From Aquabacterium olei (GTDB taxonomy: Bacteria; Pseudomonadota; Gammaproteobacteria; Burkholderiales; Burkholderiaceae_C): DNA of 64,000 nucleotides. Each line of letters opens with the position of its first letter. Within the stretch, counting starts at the first letter, position 1. The translations under genes were made by a program, and so were the position numbers. The stretch lies in the NCBI RefSeq assembly GCF_003100395.1, contig NZ_CP029210.1, positions 1,488,001 to 1,552,000 on the forward strand, written 5' to 3'. Of this stretch, positions 21,128 through 29,720 are shown one piece after another. The notes under the pieces are model-generated. The model was not told the DNA's origin, did no database searches, and was given only the letters and a program-made list of their open reading frames with translations.

Positions 21128-23269
21128 ATGAGCGAGCCGCAAGACGCCCCGATCCTGCCCGATGACCTGCCGGGCCAACCCGAGCCGGCCCCCGCCGAAG
21201 ACCGTGAACAGACGTGGGCGCGGTTGCTGGCCGAGGTGAGCACGCTGTCGGGGCTGCCGGGGGTGTACCGCTACTTCGACGCACGCGGCGACGTGCTGTA
21301 CGTGGGCAAGGCCCGCGACCTGAAGAAGCGCGTTTCAAGCTACTTCCACAAGAACCACGGGGGAAGCCGCATTGGTCACATGGTGTCGCGCATCGTGCGC
21401 ATGGAAACCACCGTGGTGCGGAGCGAGGCCGAGGCCTTGCTGCTTGAAAACAACCTCATCAAGACGCTCAACCCGCGGTTCAACATCCTGTTCCGCGACG
21501 ACAAGAGCTACCCCTATCTGAAGATCGCGACGCACGCCTTCCCGCGCATGGCGTACTACCGCGGCGCCGTCGACCGCAAGCACCGCTATTTCGGCCCGTT
21601 TCCCAACGCCTGGGCAGTCAAGGAGACCATCCAGCTTTTGCAGAAGGTCTTCCAGATCCGCACCTGTGAGGACGCCGTCTACAACCACCGCACGCGCCCC
21701 TGTCTGCTCTATCAGATCAAACGGTGCAGCGGGCCGTGTGTGGGCCTGGTGTCGGACGAGGACTACCGCGCGGCGGTGGGGCAGGCCGAGCGCTTTCTGC
21801 TGGGCGAGCCCGAGGCCGTGCTCGATGACCTGCAGGCCAGGATGATGGCCTACGCCGAGCGCATGGAGTACGAGCAGGCCGCCGGCGTGCGCGATCAGAT
21901 CGGGGCGTTGTCACGCGTGCTGCACCAGCAGTCGGTGGACACGGTGATGGACAAGGACGTCGACGTGCTGGCCGTCAAGGTGGCTGGTGGTCGCGCCTGT
22001 GTGAACCTCGCCATGGTGCGCGGCGGCCGTCACCTGGGCGACCGGGCCCACTTCCCGGTGCATGTGCAGGACGCGGTGATGACGCTGGATGAGGCCGACA
22101 CCCCCGCGGAGGCGCCGGACGCCTCGGCCGAGGCCCTCCAGCATGCAAGCGAAGTCAATGTGCTCGAGGCCTTCCTGGCACAGCACTACCTGGGCGGCAG
22201 CGTGCCGGCCCTGCTGGTGCTGAGCCATCCCGTGAACCCGGCGCTGATCGAGGCACTGGGCGAGCAGGGCGGGCGCAAGGTGACGGTCATCCACCAGCCG
22301 CGCGAGCAGCGCCGCGTCTGGCTCGAGATGGCCGTCAAGGGCGCCGAACTGTCGCTGGCCCGCCTGCTGTCGGAAGAAGGCTCCCAGCAGGCCCGCACCC
22401 GCGCGCTGGTCGAGGCGCTCAACCTGGATCTCGACCTCGATGCCCGTGAAGCCGGCCTGGATGGCGCGCCGAAGGAAGCGGAAAACACGGCCACGGGGCA
22501 CGGCGAGGCCCCCGGCGGCGACGACACGGACAACGCCAGTCCGACCGGCACCGTCACGGGTGAGGCCAGCCATGCCGACAGCACGGCGCGCGGGGCACCC
22601 CGGCACGACCCCCTGGCCACGCTGCGCATCGAGTGCTTCGACATCTCGCACACGGCCGGCGAAGCCACCCAGGCCTCGTGCGTGGTCTACGAGGGTCACA
22701 AGATGCAATCGGGTCAGTACCGGCGCTACAACATCACCGGCATCACCCCGGGCGACGATTACGCGGCCATGAAGCAGACGCTGGAGCGCCGCTACAGCGC
22801 CACCGGCACCAAGGCGGCCCGCGTGCCGGACATCGTCCTCATCGACGGTGGCAAGGGCCAGGTCGCCATGGCGCGCGAGGTGTTCCAGGCGCTGGGCCTG
22901 CCGTTGTCCATCATCGTGGGCGTGGAGAAGGGCGAGGGCCGCAAGGTCGGCCTCGAGGAACTCGTCTTTGCCGACGGCCGCCCCAAGCTGGCCCTGGCGC
23001 CCACCTCGGCCGCCCTGATGCTGGTGGCGCAGATCCGCGACGAGGCACACCGCTTTGCCATCACCGGCATGCGGGCCCGCCGCGCCAGCGTGCGCACGGG
23101 CGGCAGCAAGCTGGAAGACATTCCCGGCGTGGGGCCCAAGCGCCGCGCCCGGCTGCTGCAGCGCTTTGGTGGCGTGCGTGGCGTCGCGGCGGCGAGTGTG
23201 GAAGAGCTGGCCACCGTCGACGGGATTTCGAGGGACCTGGCCGAGGAGATCTACCGTGCGCTGCGCTGA
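21128..23269 (+). CDS. uvrC: Excinuclease ABC subunit C (UvrC)
   Basis: Makes both incisions in nucleotide excision repair. Met 21128 is used; an in-frame Met 17 codons upstream lies in the earP promoter gap. Visible parts: GIY-YIG nuclease domain ([18 protein letters not shown] near residues 45-62), UVR motif ([21 protein letters not shown]), the RNase H-like second nuclease ([13 protein letters not shown] and VLIDGGKGQ), and two helix-hairpin-helix motifs at the C-terminus ([13 protein letters not shown]). The chain is 713 residues against about 610 usually; most of the excess is an acidic low-complexity insertion near residues 440-500. Confidence 0.96.
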   Translation: MSEPQDAPILPDDLPGQPEPAPAEDREQTWARLLAEVSTLSGLPGVYRYFDARGDVLYVGKARDLKKRVSSYFHKNHGGSRIGHMVSRIVRMETTVVRSEAEALLLENNLIKTLNPRFNILFRDDKSYPYLKIATHAFPRMAYYRGAVDRKHRYFGPFPNAWAVKETIQLLQKVFQIRTCEDAVYNHRTRPCLLYQIKRCSGPCVGLVSDEDYRAAVGQAERFLLGEPEAVLDDLQARMMAYAERMEYEQAAGVRDQIGALSRVLHQQSVDTVMDKDVDVLAVKVAGGRACVNLAMVRGGRHLGDRAHFPVHVQDAVMTLDEADTPAEAPDASAEALQHASEVNVLEAFLAQHYLGGSVPALLVLSHPVNPALIEALGEQGGRKVTVIHQPREQRRVWLEMAVKGAELSLARLLSEEGSQQARTRALVEALNLDLDLDAREAGLDGAPKEAENTATGHGEAPGGDDTDNASPTGTVTGEASHADSTARGAPRHDPLATLRIECFDISHTAGEATQASCVVYEGHKMQSGQYRRYNITGITPGDDYAAMKQTLERRYSATGTKAARVPDIVLIDGGKGQVAMAREVFQALGLPLSIIVGVEKGEGRKVGLEELVFADGRPKLALAPTSAALMLVAQIRDEAHRFAITGMRARRASVRTGGSKLEDIPGVGPKRRARLLQRFGGVRGVAAASVEELATVDGISRDLAEEIYRALR

Positions 23270-23792
23270 ACCCCGTGGTGCCCGGCGGGCTGCCCTGGGT
23301 GGGGCGGCGCTGCTGACCTTGGCGCTCGTGCTGGGAGGCTGCGCACAGCGTGCTCCGTCGCCCACCGAGCCTTCGCCGTCGGCCCCCGTGCCGGCCACGG
23401 CGGGCGAACGGGCTCCCGCGACGCCGGGCAGCCGGGTGGTGGCCCTGCCGCCGCCCGCCACACCCCGCAACTGGGAGACCGCTCGTTTGCAGGCGGCCCA
23501 GCGTCTGGTGGCGGCCAATCCGGGCCTGACTTACACCGGCGCGGCGCCGGACGTGCTGCTCGCCATCCCGGTGCTCACCATCGAGCTGCATGCCGACGGG
23601 CGCATCCGCCACATCGAGGTGATGCGCTACCCCGGGCAGGCGCGCGACACGGTGGAGCTGGCCAAGGATGCCGTGCGTCGGGCCGCGCCCTTCGGCGATG
23701 TGTCGAAGCTGCCACGCCCCTGGAAGTTCAACGAGACCTTTCTGTTCAACGGCGAGCGCAAGTTCAAGCCCATGACGCTGGACCGCCGGTGA
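23256..23792 (+). CDS. Small lipoprotein with TonB/TolA-like C-terminal domain
   Basis: Function unknown. I start it at GTG 23256, inside the end of uvrC, because GAGGAG lies seven bases upstream and the result begins with a signal peptide (hydrophobic [11 protein letters not shown]) ending in the lipobox LGGC, with the lipidated Cys at about residue 30. After a proline/alanine-rich linker, residues 95-178 look like a TonB C-terminal fold: [19 protein letters not shown] and [15 protein letters not shown]. It is probably anchored in a membrane facing the periplasm. It overlaps uvrC by 14 bases and precedes pgsA by 31. Confidence 0.75.
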   Translation: MRCAEPRGARRAALGGAALLTLALVLGGCAQRAPSPTEPSPSAPVPATAGERAPATPGSRVVALPPPATPRNWETARLQAAQRLVAANPGLTYTGAAPDVLLAIPVLTIELHADGRIRHIEVMRYPGQARDTVELAKDAVRRAAPFGDVSKLPRPWKFNETFLFNGERKFKPMTLDRR

Positions 23793-23823
23793 TCCGCCCG
23801 GATCACGGGCACAATGACACCCC

Positions 23824-24393
23824 ATGTTCTGGACATTGCCCACCTTGCTCACCTGGGCGCGGATCGTCGCGATTCCGCTGATCGTGGGCGTGTACCACCT
23901 GCCTTTGCCCCTGGCCGAGATGAACCTCATGGCCAGCGTCCTGTTTGTCGTCGTGGCGCTGACCGACTGGGCCGATGGCTGGCTGGCCCGTCGCCTGAAC
24001 CAGACCTCGGCGTTCGGCGCCTTTCTCGACCCGGTGGCCGACAAGTTCCTCGTCTGTGCCTCGCTGCTGATCCTGCTGGAACTCGGCCGGGTCAACGCCT
24101 TGATCTCGCTGGTCATCATCGGCCGTGAGATTGCCATTTCTGCGCTGCGCGAGTGGATGGCCCAGATCGGTGCGTCGCGCAGTGTGGCGGTGCACATGGT
24201 GGGCAAGCTGAAGACGGCGGCCCAGATGGGCGCCATCGTGCTGCTGCTGCTCGACGGCCCCTTGCCGGGCGGCATGTTCCACGCGCGTGAACTGGGCACC
24301 TGGCTGATCTACATCGCGGCGGCCCTCACCATCTGGTCGATGGTGTACTACCTGAAGAAGGCCCTGCCCGACATCCGGGCCAAGTCGCGCTGA
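23824..24393 (+). CDS. pgsA: CDP-diacylglycerol-glycerol-3-phosphate 3-phosphatidyltransferase
   Basis: Commits CDP-diacylglycerol to phosphatidylglycerol and cardiolipin synthesis. It is an integral membrane protein of 189 residues with several hydrophobic helices. The CDP-alcohol phosphotransferase signature is complete at about residues 55-80: [14 protein letters not shown] followed by [10 protein letters not shown], matching DGx2ARx8Gx3Dx3D. It follows uvrC and the lipoprotein, the common proteobacterial uvrC-pgsA arrangement. Confidence 0.95.
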   Translation: MFWTLPTLLTWARIVAIPLIVGVYHLPLPLAEMNLMASVLFVVVALTDWADGWLARRLNQTSAFGAFLDPVADKFLVCASLLILLELGRVNALISLVIIGREIAISALREWMAQIGASRSVAVHMVGKLKTAAQMGAIVLLLLDGPLPGGMFHARELGTWLIYIAAALTIWSMVYYLKKALPDIRAKSR

Positions 24394-24447
24394 CCCCGGC
24401 GCCTGAGGGCTGTTTGCGCGGGGTCAAAGCCCGTCTGTCAAGCGAGC

Positions 24448-24466
24448 TTGTCCGCGTCCGGGACAA
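24448..24466. repeat. Short inverted repeat between pgsA and hupB
   Basis: CTTGTCC and GGACAAG arms are separated by a few bases. There is no T run, so it is not a clear terminator. About 25 bases downstream is a TAGAAT box (24491-24496) that could be the -10 of the hupB promoter, but I see no convincing -35. Confidence 0.3.
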
Positions 24467-24569
24467 GCGGCCTGGCCTGCCACGCCGGCATAGAATCTTT
24501 TTTGACCGACGCCCGCCTCGAAGCGTGTGTCAGCGTGCACATCTGGATTCTGGATTGGGGGGCGTATCC

Positions 24570-24842
24570 GTGAACAAGGCAGAGTTGATCGAGCACATCG
24601 CCGAGCAGGCCGACATCTCCAAGGCTGCGGCCGGTCGGGCGCTGGAGGCCCTCATCGGCGGCGTGTGCAGCTCGCTGAAGAAGGGCAACGCGGTGACGCT
24701 CGTGGGTTTCGGCACCTTCAGTGTCAGCACCCGAGCCGCCCGTGAGGGGCGCAACCCCCGAACCGGCGACGCCATCAAGATCAAGAAGGCCCGCATCCCG
24801 AAATTTCGCCCCGGCAAGGCCCTCAAAGACCACCTGAATTAA
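24570..24842 (+). CDS. hupB: DNA-binding protein HU (beta type)
   Basis: Histone-like nucleoid protein that bends DNA as a dimer. It starts at GTG 24570 ([20 protein letters not shown]); the long in-frame extension upstream is unlike any HU. The 90-residue length is exact for the family. The DNA-binding arm [28 protein letters not shown] is present near residues 55-86. It lies just before tRNA-Val and ppiD, a conserved neighbourhood. IHF/HU proteins also assist integration by temperate phages. Confidence 0.96.
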   Translation: MNKAELIEHIAEQADISKAAAGRALEALIGGVCSSLKKGNAVTLVGFGTFSVSTRAAREGRNPRTGDAIKIKKARIPKFRPGKALKDHLN

Positions 24843-24873
24843 TCAGCTAGACTAGCGCCTTCCACAGTTCATC

Positions 24874-24949
24874 GGGTGCTTAGCTCAGTTGGTAGAGCGG
24901 CGCCCTTACAAGGCGTAGGTCGGGGGTTCGAGCCCCTCAGCACCCACCA
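24874..24949 (+). tRNA. tRNA-Val (anticodon TAC)
   Basis: A 76-base cloverleaf. Acceptor arms GGGTGCT and AGCACCC pair, the D-arm is TAGCTCAGTTGGTAGAGC, the anticodon loop CTTACAA gives TAC, and the T-arm has GGTTCGAGCCCC. The CCA end is encoded. Confidence 0.97.
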
Positions 24950-25027
24950 CCGATGGGCATCCAGAAGGCGAACCTTGGTTCGCCTTTGTGTTGTCTGCGA
25001 CCCGACTGGCGAGACCGGTCCTACGAC

Positions 25028-26974
25028 ATGTTCGATTTCGTTCGCAATAACACCCGCATCCTGCAGCTTCTGCTTCTGGTGCTGATCCTTCCCTCCTTCG
25101 TGGTGTTCGGCATCCAGGGCTATTCGCAGTTCTCGGACCAGGCCGACACAGTGGCCAAGGTGGGCAGCCAGAAGGTGCCTCAGGCCGAGTGGGACAACGC
25201 GCACCGCAATGCCGTCGAGCGCGCACGCGCGGAGCAGCCCGATGTCGATGCGCGGCTGTTTGACACGCCCCAGTTCAAGCAGCGCTCGCTGGAAGCGCTG
25301 GTGCGCCAGTACGTGCTGGCCGCCGCTGCGAACGACCAGCACCTGACCGCGGCCGACGCGCGGGTGCAACGCCTGTTCAGCACCGATCCGCAGTTCGCCA
25401 ACCTGCGCAACCCGGATGGCACGCTGAACAAGGCGATGCTGGAGGCACGCGGCATGACGGCCAACCAGTTCGTCGGCCTGCTGCGCCAGGAACTCACCCT
25501 CAGCCAGGTGCTGTCGGGCGTGCAGAACACGGGCCAGACATCCAGGGTGTCGAACCGCCACGCCGTCGAGGCCTTGTTCCAGGTGCGTGAAGTGCAGTGG
25601 ATGAAGTTCGAGCCCAAGGCCTACGTGGCCGGCCTGAACCCCACGGCCGACCAGCTCAAGACTTTCTACAACGACCCTGCCAACGTCGGCTGGCTGATGG
25701 CCCCCGAGAAGGCCGACGTGCAATACGTGGTGCTGGATCTGGACAGCCTGAAGTCGCAGGTGTCGGTCAGCGAAGACGATCTGCGTCGTGCCTACCAGGA
25801 AAACGCCAGCCGCTTCAGCACGCCGGAAGAGCGCCGTGCCAGCCACATTCTGATCAGCGTCGACCCGAAGGCCACCGCAGATCAGAAAAAGGCCGCCCGC
25901 ACCAAGGCCGAGGGCCTGCTCGCCCAGGCGCGCAAGAACCCGGCCGGCTTCGGTGAGCTGGCCCGTGCGAACTCCAGCGACGAGGGCTCGGCCACCAATG
26001 GTGGCGACCTGGACTTCTTCGGTCGCGGCGCCATGGTCAAGCCCTTCGACGAAGCCGTGTTCAAGCTGAAGACCGGCGAGATCAGCGATCTGGTTGAAAG
26101 CGAATTCGGTTTCCACATCATCAAGCTCACTGCGGTGCGCGGTGGCCAGGCCAAGCCCTTCGAGGAAGTGCGCGCGCAACTGGAAGACGACGCCCGCAAG
26201 CAGCTCGCCCAGCGCCTGTACGCCGAAGCCGCCGAGAAGTTCACCAATGCGGTGTACGAGCAGTCGGATTCGCTGAAGCCGGTGGCGGACGAGTTGAAGC
26301 TTTCCGTGCAGTCGATGAGCGATGTGCTGCGCGTGCCGGGCGCCAAGGACCAGGGCGTGCTGTCCAACCCGCGTCTGCTTGAGGCGCTGTTCGATCCGGC
26401 CAACCGCGAGAAGGGGCGCAACACCGAAGCGGTGGAAGTGGGCCCGAGCAAGCTGGTGTCGGCCCGCATCGTGAAGTACAGCCCGGCTGCCCGCCTGCCG
26501 TATGAGGCCGTGGAAGCCCAACTGCGCGAGCGCTGGGTGGCCGCCGAAGCCCGCAAGGCCGCACGCGCCGACGCCGACCGCAAGCTGGCTGCCTGGAGCA
26601 AGGCGCCCGACCAGGCCCAGATGCCCGCGTCGGTGCAGATCTCGCGTCGCACGGTGTTCAACCAGCCGCCTGCGGTGATGGACGCCGCGCTGCGCGTGCC
26701 CGAATCGCAGCTGCCCGCCTGGAAGGTGGTGGACCTGGGGGCGGACGGTGTCGCGCTGCTGAAGGTGATCAAGGCCGTGCCGCCGCAGGTGTCGCCGCAA
26801 GAGCTGCAGGAGACCGAGGCCCAGTTTGGCAACTACTGGGGCCGCGCCGAGGCCGATGCCTACTACCGCGCCCTCAAGCGCCAGTACAAGGTCGAGTACC
26901 TGAACGAGGGCAAGAAGGTGATGGACGGCAGCAACAAGTCGGCCGAGCAGCAAAAAACCGACACACCTTCGTAA
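25028..26974 (+). CDS. ppiD: Periplasmic folding chaperone PpiD (SurA N-domain and parvulin domain)
   Basis: Inner-membrane-anchored chaperone that assists outer-membrane protein folding near the Sec translocon. Met 25028 (MFDFVRNNTRILQLL) precedes a single N-terminal membrane helix (LLLVLILPSFVVFG); the large remainder is periplasmic. A SurA-like helical region is followed by the parvulin domain near residues 275-370 (RRASHILISVD, SDEGSATNGGDLDFFGRGAMV, ESEFGFHIIKLT). A second isomerase-like domain is probably degenerate. The 648-residue length matches PpiD. Confidence 0.93.
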   Translation: MFDFVRNNTRILQLLLLVLILPSFVVFGIQGYSQFSDQADTVAKVGSQKVPQAEWDNAHRNAVERARAEQPDVDARLFDTPQFKQRSLEALVRQYVLAAAANDQHLTAADARVQRLFSTDPQFANLRNPDGTLNKAMLEARGMTANQFVGLLRQELTLSQVLSGVQNTGQTSRVSNRHAVEALFQVREVQWMKFEPKAYVAGLNPTADQLKTFYNDPANVGWLMAPEKADVQYVVLDLDSLKSQVSVSEDDLRRAYQENASRFSTPEERRASHILISVDPKATADQKKAARTKAEGLLAQARKNPAGFGELARANSSDEGSATNGGDLDFFGRGAMVKPFDEAVFKLKTGEISDLVESEFGFHIIKLTAVRGGQAKPFEEVRAQLEDDARKQLAQRLYAEAAEKFTNAVYEQSDSLKPVADELKLSVQSMSDVLRVPGAKDQGVLSNPRLLEALFDPANREKGRNTEAVEVGPSKLVSARIVKYSPAARLPYEAVEAQLRERWVAAEARKAARADADRKLAAWSKAPDQAQMPASVQISRRTVFNQPPAVMDAALRVPESQLPAWKVVDLGADGVALLKVIKAVPPQVSPQELQETEAQFGNYWGRAEADAYYRALKRQYKVEYLNEGKKVMDGSNKSAEQQKTDTPS

Positions 26975-26992
26975 CTTGGCGCGAAATCGAGA

Positions 26993-26998
26993 TATACT
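26993..26998 (+). promoter_or_regulatory. Probable -10 box for tRNA-His
   Basis: TATACT lies 18 bases before the tRNA-His gene. No good -35 box is visible at 16-18 bases upstream, so the call rests on the -10 alone. Confidence 0.4.
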
Positions 26999-27015
26999 CT
27001 AAGTCTTCGCTCAAC

Positions 27016-27092
27016 GGTGGCTGTAGCTCAGTTGGTAGAGTCCCAGATTGTGATTCTGGTTGTCGTGGGTTCGAGTCCCATCAGCCACCCCA
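27016..27092 (+). tRNA. tRNA-His (anticodon GTG); probable phage integration site
   Basis: Complete cloverleaf including the extra 5' G (27016) that defines tRNA-His and pairs with the C before the encoded CCA. Acceptor arms are GTGGCTG and CAGCCAC; the anticodon loop TTGTGAT gives GTG; the T-arm holds GGGTTCGAGTCCC. Phage genes begin about 150 bases downstream with an integrase pointing at this gene, so its 3' end is the likely attachment site. Confidence 0.96.
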
Positions 27093-27141
27093 AAAATCAA
27101 TGACTTAGCGGCGTTCACCAACGCGCCGAAAGTCGAAAATC

Positions 27142-27165
27142 TTTCCAAGTTTCCAAGTTTGGAAA
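27142..27165. repeat. Tandem and inverted TTTCCAAG repeats next to tRNA-His
   Basis: Two tandem copies of TTTCCAAG (27142-27149 and 27150-27157) are followed immediately by TTTGGAAA (27158-27165), giving a palindrome-like block. It lies in the noncoding stretch between tRNA-His and the integrase region, where integrase or excisionase binding sites would be expected. That role is inference. Confidence 0.5.
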
Positions 27166-27194
27166 CGACGCGAAGGATAGCCGAAAGGTAGAAA

Positions 27195-27226
27195 GCCCCC
27201 CAGCCACACGGCCGGGGGGCTTTTTT
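27195..27226 (+). terminator. Strong hairpin terminator between tRNA-His and phage genes
   Basis: Stem GCCCCCC (27195-27201) and GGGGGGC (27214-27220), followed by TTTTTT on the plus strand and a short AAA on the left, so it could work weakly in both directions. It separates host tRNA transcription from the leftward phage operon that ends at 27239. Confidence 0.85.
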
Positions 27227-27238
27227 GTCGTTTGCGCG

Positions 27239-27484
27239 TCACACGCGGGCCAGCTTGTGGGCCTGCACGTTGCGCTGCCAGGCCAGGTAATGACGCTTGA
27301 TCTGAGCATCATCGTGCCCCGCCAGCTCGGGCATCAGGCTGACCATCAGCGCCCTGCGCGCCGCCTCCGCTGTCGGGTATGGATCAAGGTGCCCGGGGCA
27401 TGGCACCCATTCAAAGATCGGCGCCACGGTGCCCGACACGTTTCCGCGGCGGGCCGCTCGGCGGGTAAGGATCGCCCAGCTCAT
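27239..27484 (-). CDS. Small phage protein downstream of integrase
   Basis: Not recognised. The gene starts at Met 27484 (MSWAILTRRAARRGNVSG), where its ATG overlaps the integrase stop (ATGA); the longer frame is a shadow of the integrase. The product is an 81-residue basic protein without membrane segments, containing EWVPCPGHLDPYPTAEAARRALM. Its position between integrase and attachment site would suit a recombination accessory, but no helix-turn-helix is evident to support that. Confidence 0.65.
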   Translation of the reverse strand: MSWAILTRRAARRGNVSGTVAPIFEWVPCPGHLDPYPTAEAARRALMVSLMPELAGHDDAQIKRHYLAWQRNVQAHKLARV

Positions 27485-28533
27485 GCCAGCGGGGTGACCT
27501 CGATTGTCTTGCGCCGGTCGTAGACGCGCATCATGGTGGCCACGTTCTTGTGGGTGTTCGGGTCGCGGTCTTGCTCGAGCATGCGGCTGATGTAGAACGC
27601 CCGCAGATCGTGGCTGGTGAAGTGCTCGCCGCCGGCCTTGACCCAAGCCGTCATGAGCTTGTTCCACGTCGCCTTGAACCCGTTGGGGGTGTAGGCATCG
27701 CCCGTGCGGGTCGGGAACAGTCGTTGCGACTTGGCCGCGGCCTTCGGCCGGATCCGGTGCGCCTCGGTCAAGATGCTGACCAGCAGGGGGGACCACTTGA
27801 CCAGATAGTTGCGCACGCTTTCGTGCGCCTTGGTCTTGGCGTCCCGGGTGTCGATCCCCTCGTCCGTGAGCGCATCGACCCCAAGCGGCAACAGCTCGGC
27901 GCGGCGCCGGCCGCTGACGGCCACGGCGGCGGTGACCAGGGCGGCCATGTAGAGCGCGGTCGGCTTTTCCTTGGCGAAGCGCATGAACTCGTTGAACTCG
28001 ACGCGGGACACGTCCCGGGTGCGGGCCCGCTCTTTGTTGCGCTTGACGCCGTGGCAGGGGTTCGACTCCACCATGCCCTGGCGCATGCCGTAGTTGAAGG
28101 CGCCGGACAGGGCCGCCATGTCCCTGTTGGCGCCGACGGGGGCGCGCTTCTTTCCGTCGGTGCTGCCCTTGCGGCGCCTGTCCAGATACTGCGCGGCGTG
28201 CATCGACCTGAATGCCGACGGCGCCATGTCGCCCAGCACGGGGATCACGTTGCCCTCAAGGCAGATTTCGTATTCGTCAATGGTGCGGGGTTTCAGCGCG
28301 TTGCTGTCGCCGGTGGCGGCCAGCTCGCGCTGCTCGGCGATGTACCCGCGGCACATGGCCCTGATGGTGTTCTCCACCTTGACCTGGCCGCGCAGCTCGG
28401 CCAGCTTGGCCCTGGCCTCGTCCAGCGTCTTGCCCAAGGGCACGCGCTTGCCGTCGACCATGGTGCTGTAGCTGGTGACGCGGGCCCCCACGCGGGCATA
28501 CAGCCCTTCCTCGATCTTGACGTGCTCGGTCAT
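27481..28533 (-). CDS. int: Tyrosine recombinase (phage integrase)
   Basis: Catalyses site-specific insertion and excision of the prophage. The N-terminus (about 1-60) looks like an arm-binding domain, residues 60-165 a SAM-like core-binding domain (SAFRSMHAAQYLDRRRKG), and 170-350 the catalytic domain. Catalytic residues can be assigned: Arg in VSGRRRAELLPLG, His-x-x-Arg in HDLRAFYISRM, and the nucleophile Tyr in MMRVYDRRKT. Length 350 is normal. It is coupled by ATGA overlaps to both neighbours and lies at the distal end of the leftward operon, next to tRNA-His. Confidence 0.9.
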   Translation of the reverse strand: MTEHVKIEEGLYARVGARVTSYSTMVDGKRVPLGKTLDEARAKLAELRGQVKVENTIRAMCRGYIAEQRELAATGDSNALKPRTIDEYEICLEGNVIPVLGDMAPSAFRSMHAAQYLDRRRKGSTDGKKRAPVGANRDMAALSGAFNYGMRQGMVESNPCHGVKRNKERARTRDVSRVEFNEFMRFAKEKPTALYMAALVTAAVAVSGRRRAELLPLGVDALTDEGIDTRDAKTKAHESVRNYLVKWSPLLVSILTEAHRIRPKAAAKSQRLFPTRTGDAYTPNGFKATWNKLMTAWVKAGGEHFTSHDLRAFYISRMLEQDRDPNTHKNVATMMRVYDRRKTIEVTPLA

Positions 28534-28982
28534 GGCTGCTTGCCCTCTGGCGCCGCGTCATCAAAGCCCGCCACCGCGTTCTCCACGTCGGTATCGGTCA
28601 GCAGCTCTTGGATCTTGCAGGCAGCATCCCAGCAGCCTTGCGCCTTGACGTTGCGGGTTGTCCTGAACGGAGGGGCGCCGGCTTCCGGCTCTTGGCCCCA
28701 GCGCCAACCCAACAGGAACGAGGCCAGCATTTCGGTCTGCACGACTATCTCCGCGTCCGTGCGGTGTGGCCGCTGAGAGTGCTCGTATTTGGCGCCCCCC
28801 AGCGCGCAGTCGACGGCCTTGCGCAGCTCGCGCAGCGCCTCGACGCCGGAGACGGTCATGCTGTTGCCATAGGCCATGATGGCCAGATGCTTTGCCGCCG
28901 GCCTGGTGAGCGCGGCCATGGTGTCGGACAGGGCGAACGCCTGGGCGGCTGTTGCCGGTGGTGTGCTGTTGTCGTTGCTCAT
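28530..28982 (-). CDS. Hypothetical phage protein
   Basis: A 150-residue protein with no family I recognise. It contains a helical middle section (SGVEALRELRKAVDCALGGAK) and an acidic C-terminal half ending in ENAVAGFDDAAPEGKQP. No cysteine clusters or membrane segments. Its stop overlaps the integrase start in an ATGA, so it is translated with the integrase. An excisionase or directionality role is possible from position only. Confidence 0.6.
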   Translation of the reverse strand: MSNDNSTPPATAAQAFALSDTMAALTRPAAKHLAIMAYGNSMTVSGVEALRELRKAVDCALGGAKYEHSQRPHRTDAEIVVQTEMLASFLLGWRWGQEPEAGAPPFRTTRNVKAQGCWDAACKIQELLTDTDVENAVAGFDDAAPEGKQP

Positions 28983-28986
28983 GTGT

Positions 28987-29217
28987 TCAAAGGCCGATGG
29001 CGGCCCAATTCGGTTCTGTCTGTTCCTTGCGCTTGCGGCGCACCTTCTCGATGCCGCCGGCCCCCTCGATGGCCGCCCTGGCCACGACGGGGTGGCCGGT
29101 GCGGCTGACGGTGTGGGGGATGCGATCGGCTTTCAGCTTGGCGATCTGACGGGCTTTCTGCCGGTAGCCCGTCAGCCTGGCCAGCTGCTCTTTGGTCAGC
29201 CAGAGGTCGTCAGACAC
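28987..29217 (-). CDS. DUF4224 domain protein
   Basis: Small phage protein of the DUF4224 type, which is common in temperate phages of proteobacteria near integrase genes. The pattern is clear: LWLTKEQLARLTGYRQKARQ then RIPHTVSRTGHPVVARAAIEG. The shape suggests a winged-helix or MerR-like DNA-binding fold, so an excisionase-like role is plausible but unproven. I use GTG 29217, which follows an AGGGGG stretch; a GTG seven codons earlier is an alternative. It overlaps the neighbouring upstream gene by 22 bases. Confidence 0.7.
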   Translation of the reverse strand: MSDDLWLTKEQLARLTGYRQKARQIAKLKADRIPHTVSRTGHPVVARAAIEGAGGIEKVRRKRKEQTEPNWAAIGL

Positions 29218-29450
29218 GGCGCCCCCCCTGGGGTCCACCTTCCGGTGGCAAAGCGGCGCAGCTGGGCGCGGCGTTTCATGTCCACGCGCCAGTCACTGGC
29301 CGAGAACGACATGACAATGCCGGCCTCGGCGCCGCGGCTGTTGCGCGCTGTCAGCTTCACGTGGCCGCCGTTCGTGCGCCTGATGGCCACGACGGTCAGC
29401 CCCTCGGCCTCGGCCATGGCGCGAATGTCACGCAGGCGGGCGTCTGTCAT
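29196..29450 (-). CDS. Small basic phage protein, HicA-like outline
   Basis: An 84-residue protein starting at Met 29450 (MTDARLRDIRAMAEAEGLTV). The segment VVAIRRTNGGHVKLTARNSRG has the outline of small double-stranded RNA-binding folds such as HicA toxins (Gly-Gly-His followed by beta strands), but the similarity is weak and no HicB partner adjoins it. It overlaps its upstream neighbour by ATGA. Confidence 0.6.
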   Translation of the reverse strand: MTDARLRDIRAMAEAEGLTVVAIRRTNGGHVKLTARNSRGAEAGIVMSFSASDWRVDMKRRAQLRRFATGRWTPGGAPCLTTSG

Positions 29451-29716
29451 AGGTCGCTTTCGTCCAATGCGGTGGTGTACTGCGGGATGAAGTGGCCGCG
29501 GCAGTGGTACGTCACGGCGCAGCGCGGGCAACGGATCGTCGTGCGTCCCTCGGTCTGCGCGAGGTCTGCCAGGGCGGCCCTGGTCGGTGCGTCGTCGGTC
29601 TGCTTCGGCGGGCGCATCATGTCCAGCGTGGTGAGCTGGTAGGCGCACGCCGGGCAGACCGGCCGGATGCGGCCGAACGTATCCATCTTGTCGATGGTCT
29701 TGGTGTCTGCCGGCAT
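29447..29716 (-). CDS. Small zinc-ribbon-like phage protein
   Basis: An 89-residue protein with two CxxC pairs, RPVCPACAYQL and TIRCPRCAVTYHC, separated by about 40 residues; this spacing suits a zinc ribbon. No further function is visible. It lies four bases from the stop of the following Gp157-family gene and overlaps the next gene by ATGA. Confidence 0.65.
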   Translation of the reverse strand: MPADTKTIDKMDTFGRIRPVCPACAYQLTTLDMMRPPKQTDDAPTRAALADLAQTEGRTTIRCPRCAVTYHCRGHFIPQYTTALDESDL

Positions 29717-29720
29717 GCTG

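Noticed and set aside
27093..27238. Insertion sequence or transposase remnant at the prophage edge
   Set aside because: No transposase-like frame or terminal inverted repeats of the right length; the short repeats there fit recombinase sites better.
29196..29450. HicA-type toxin
   Set aside because: Only a vague fold outline is present, the usual HicB antitoxin gene is absent, and the neighbours are ordinary early phage genes; kept as hypothetical.
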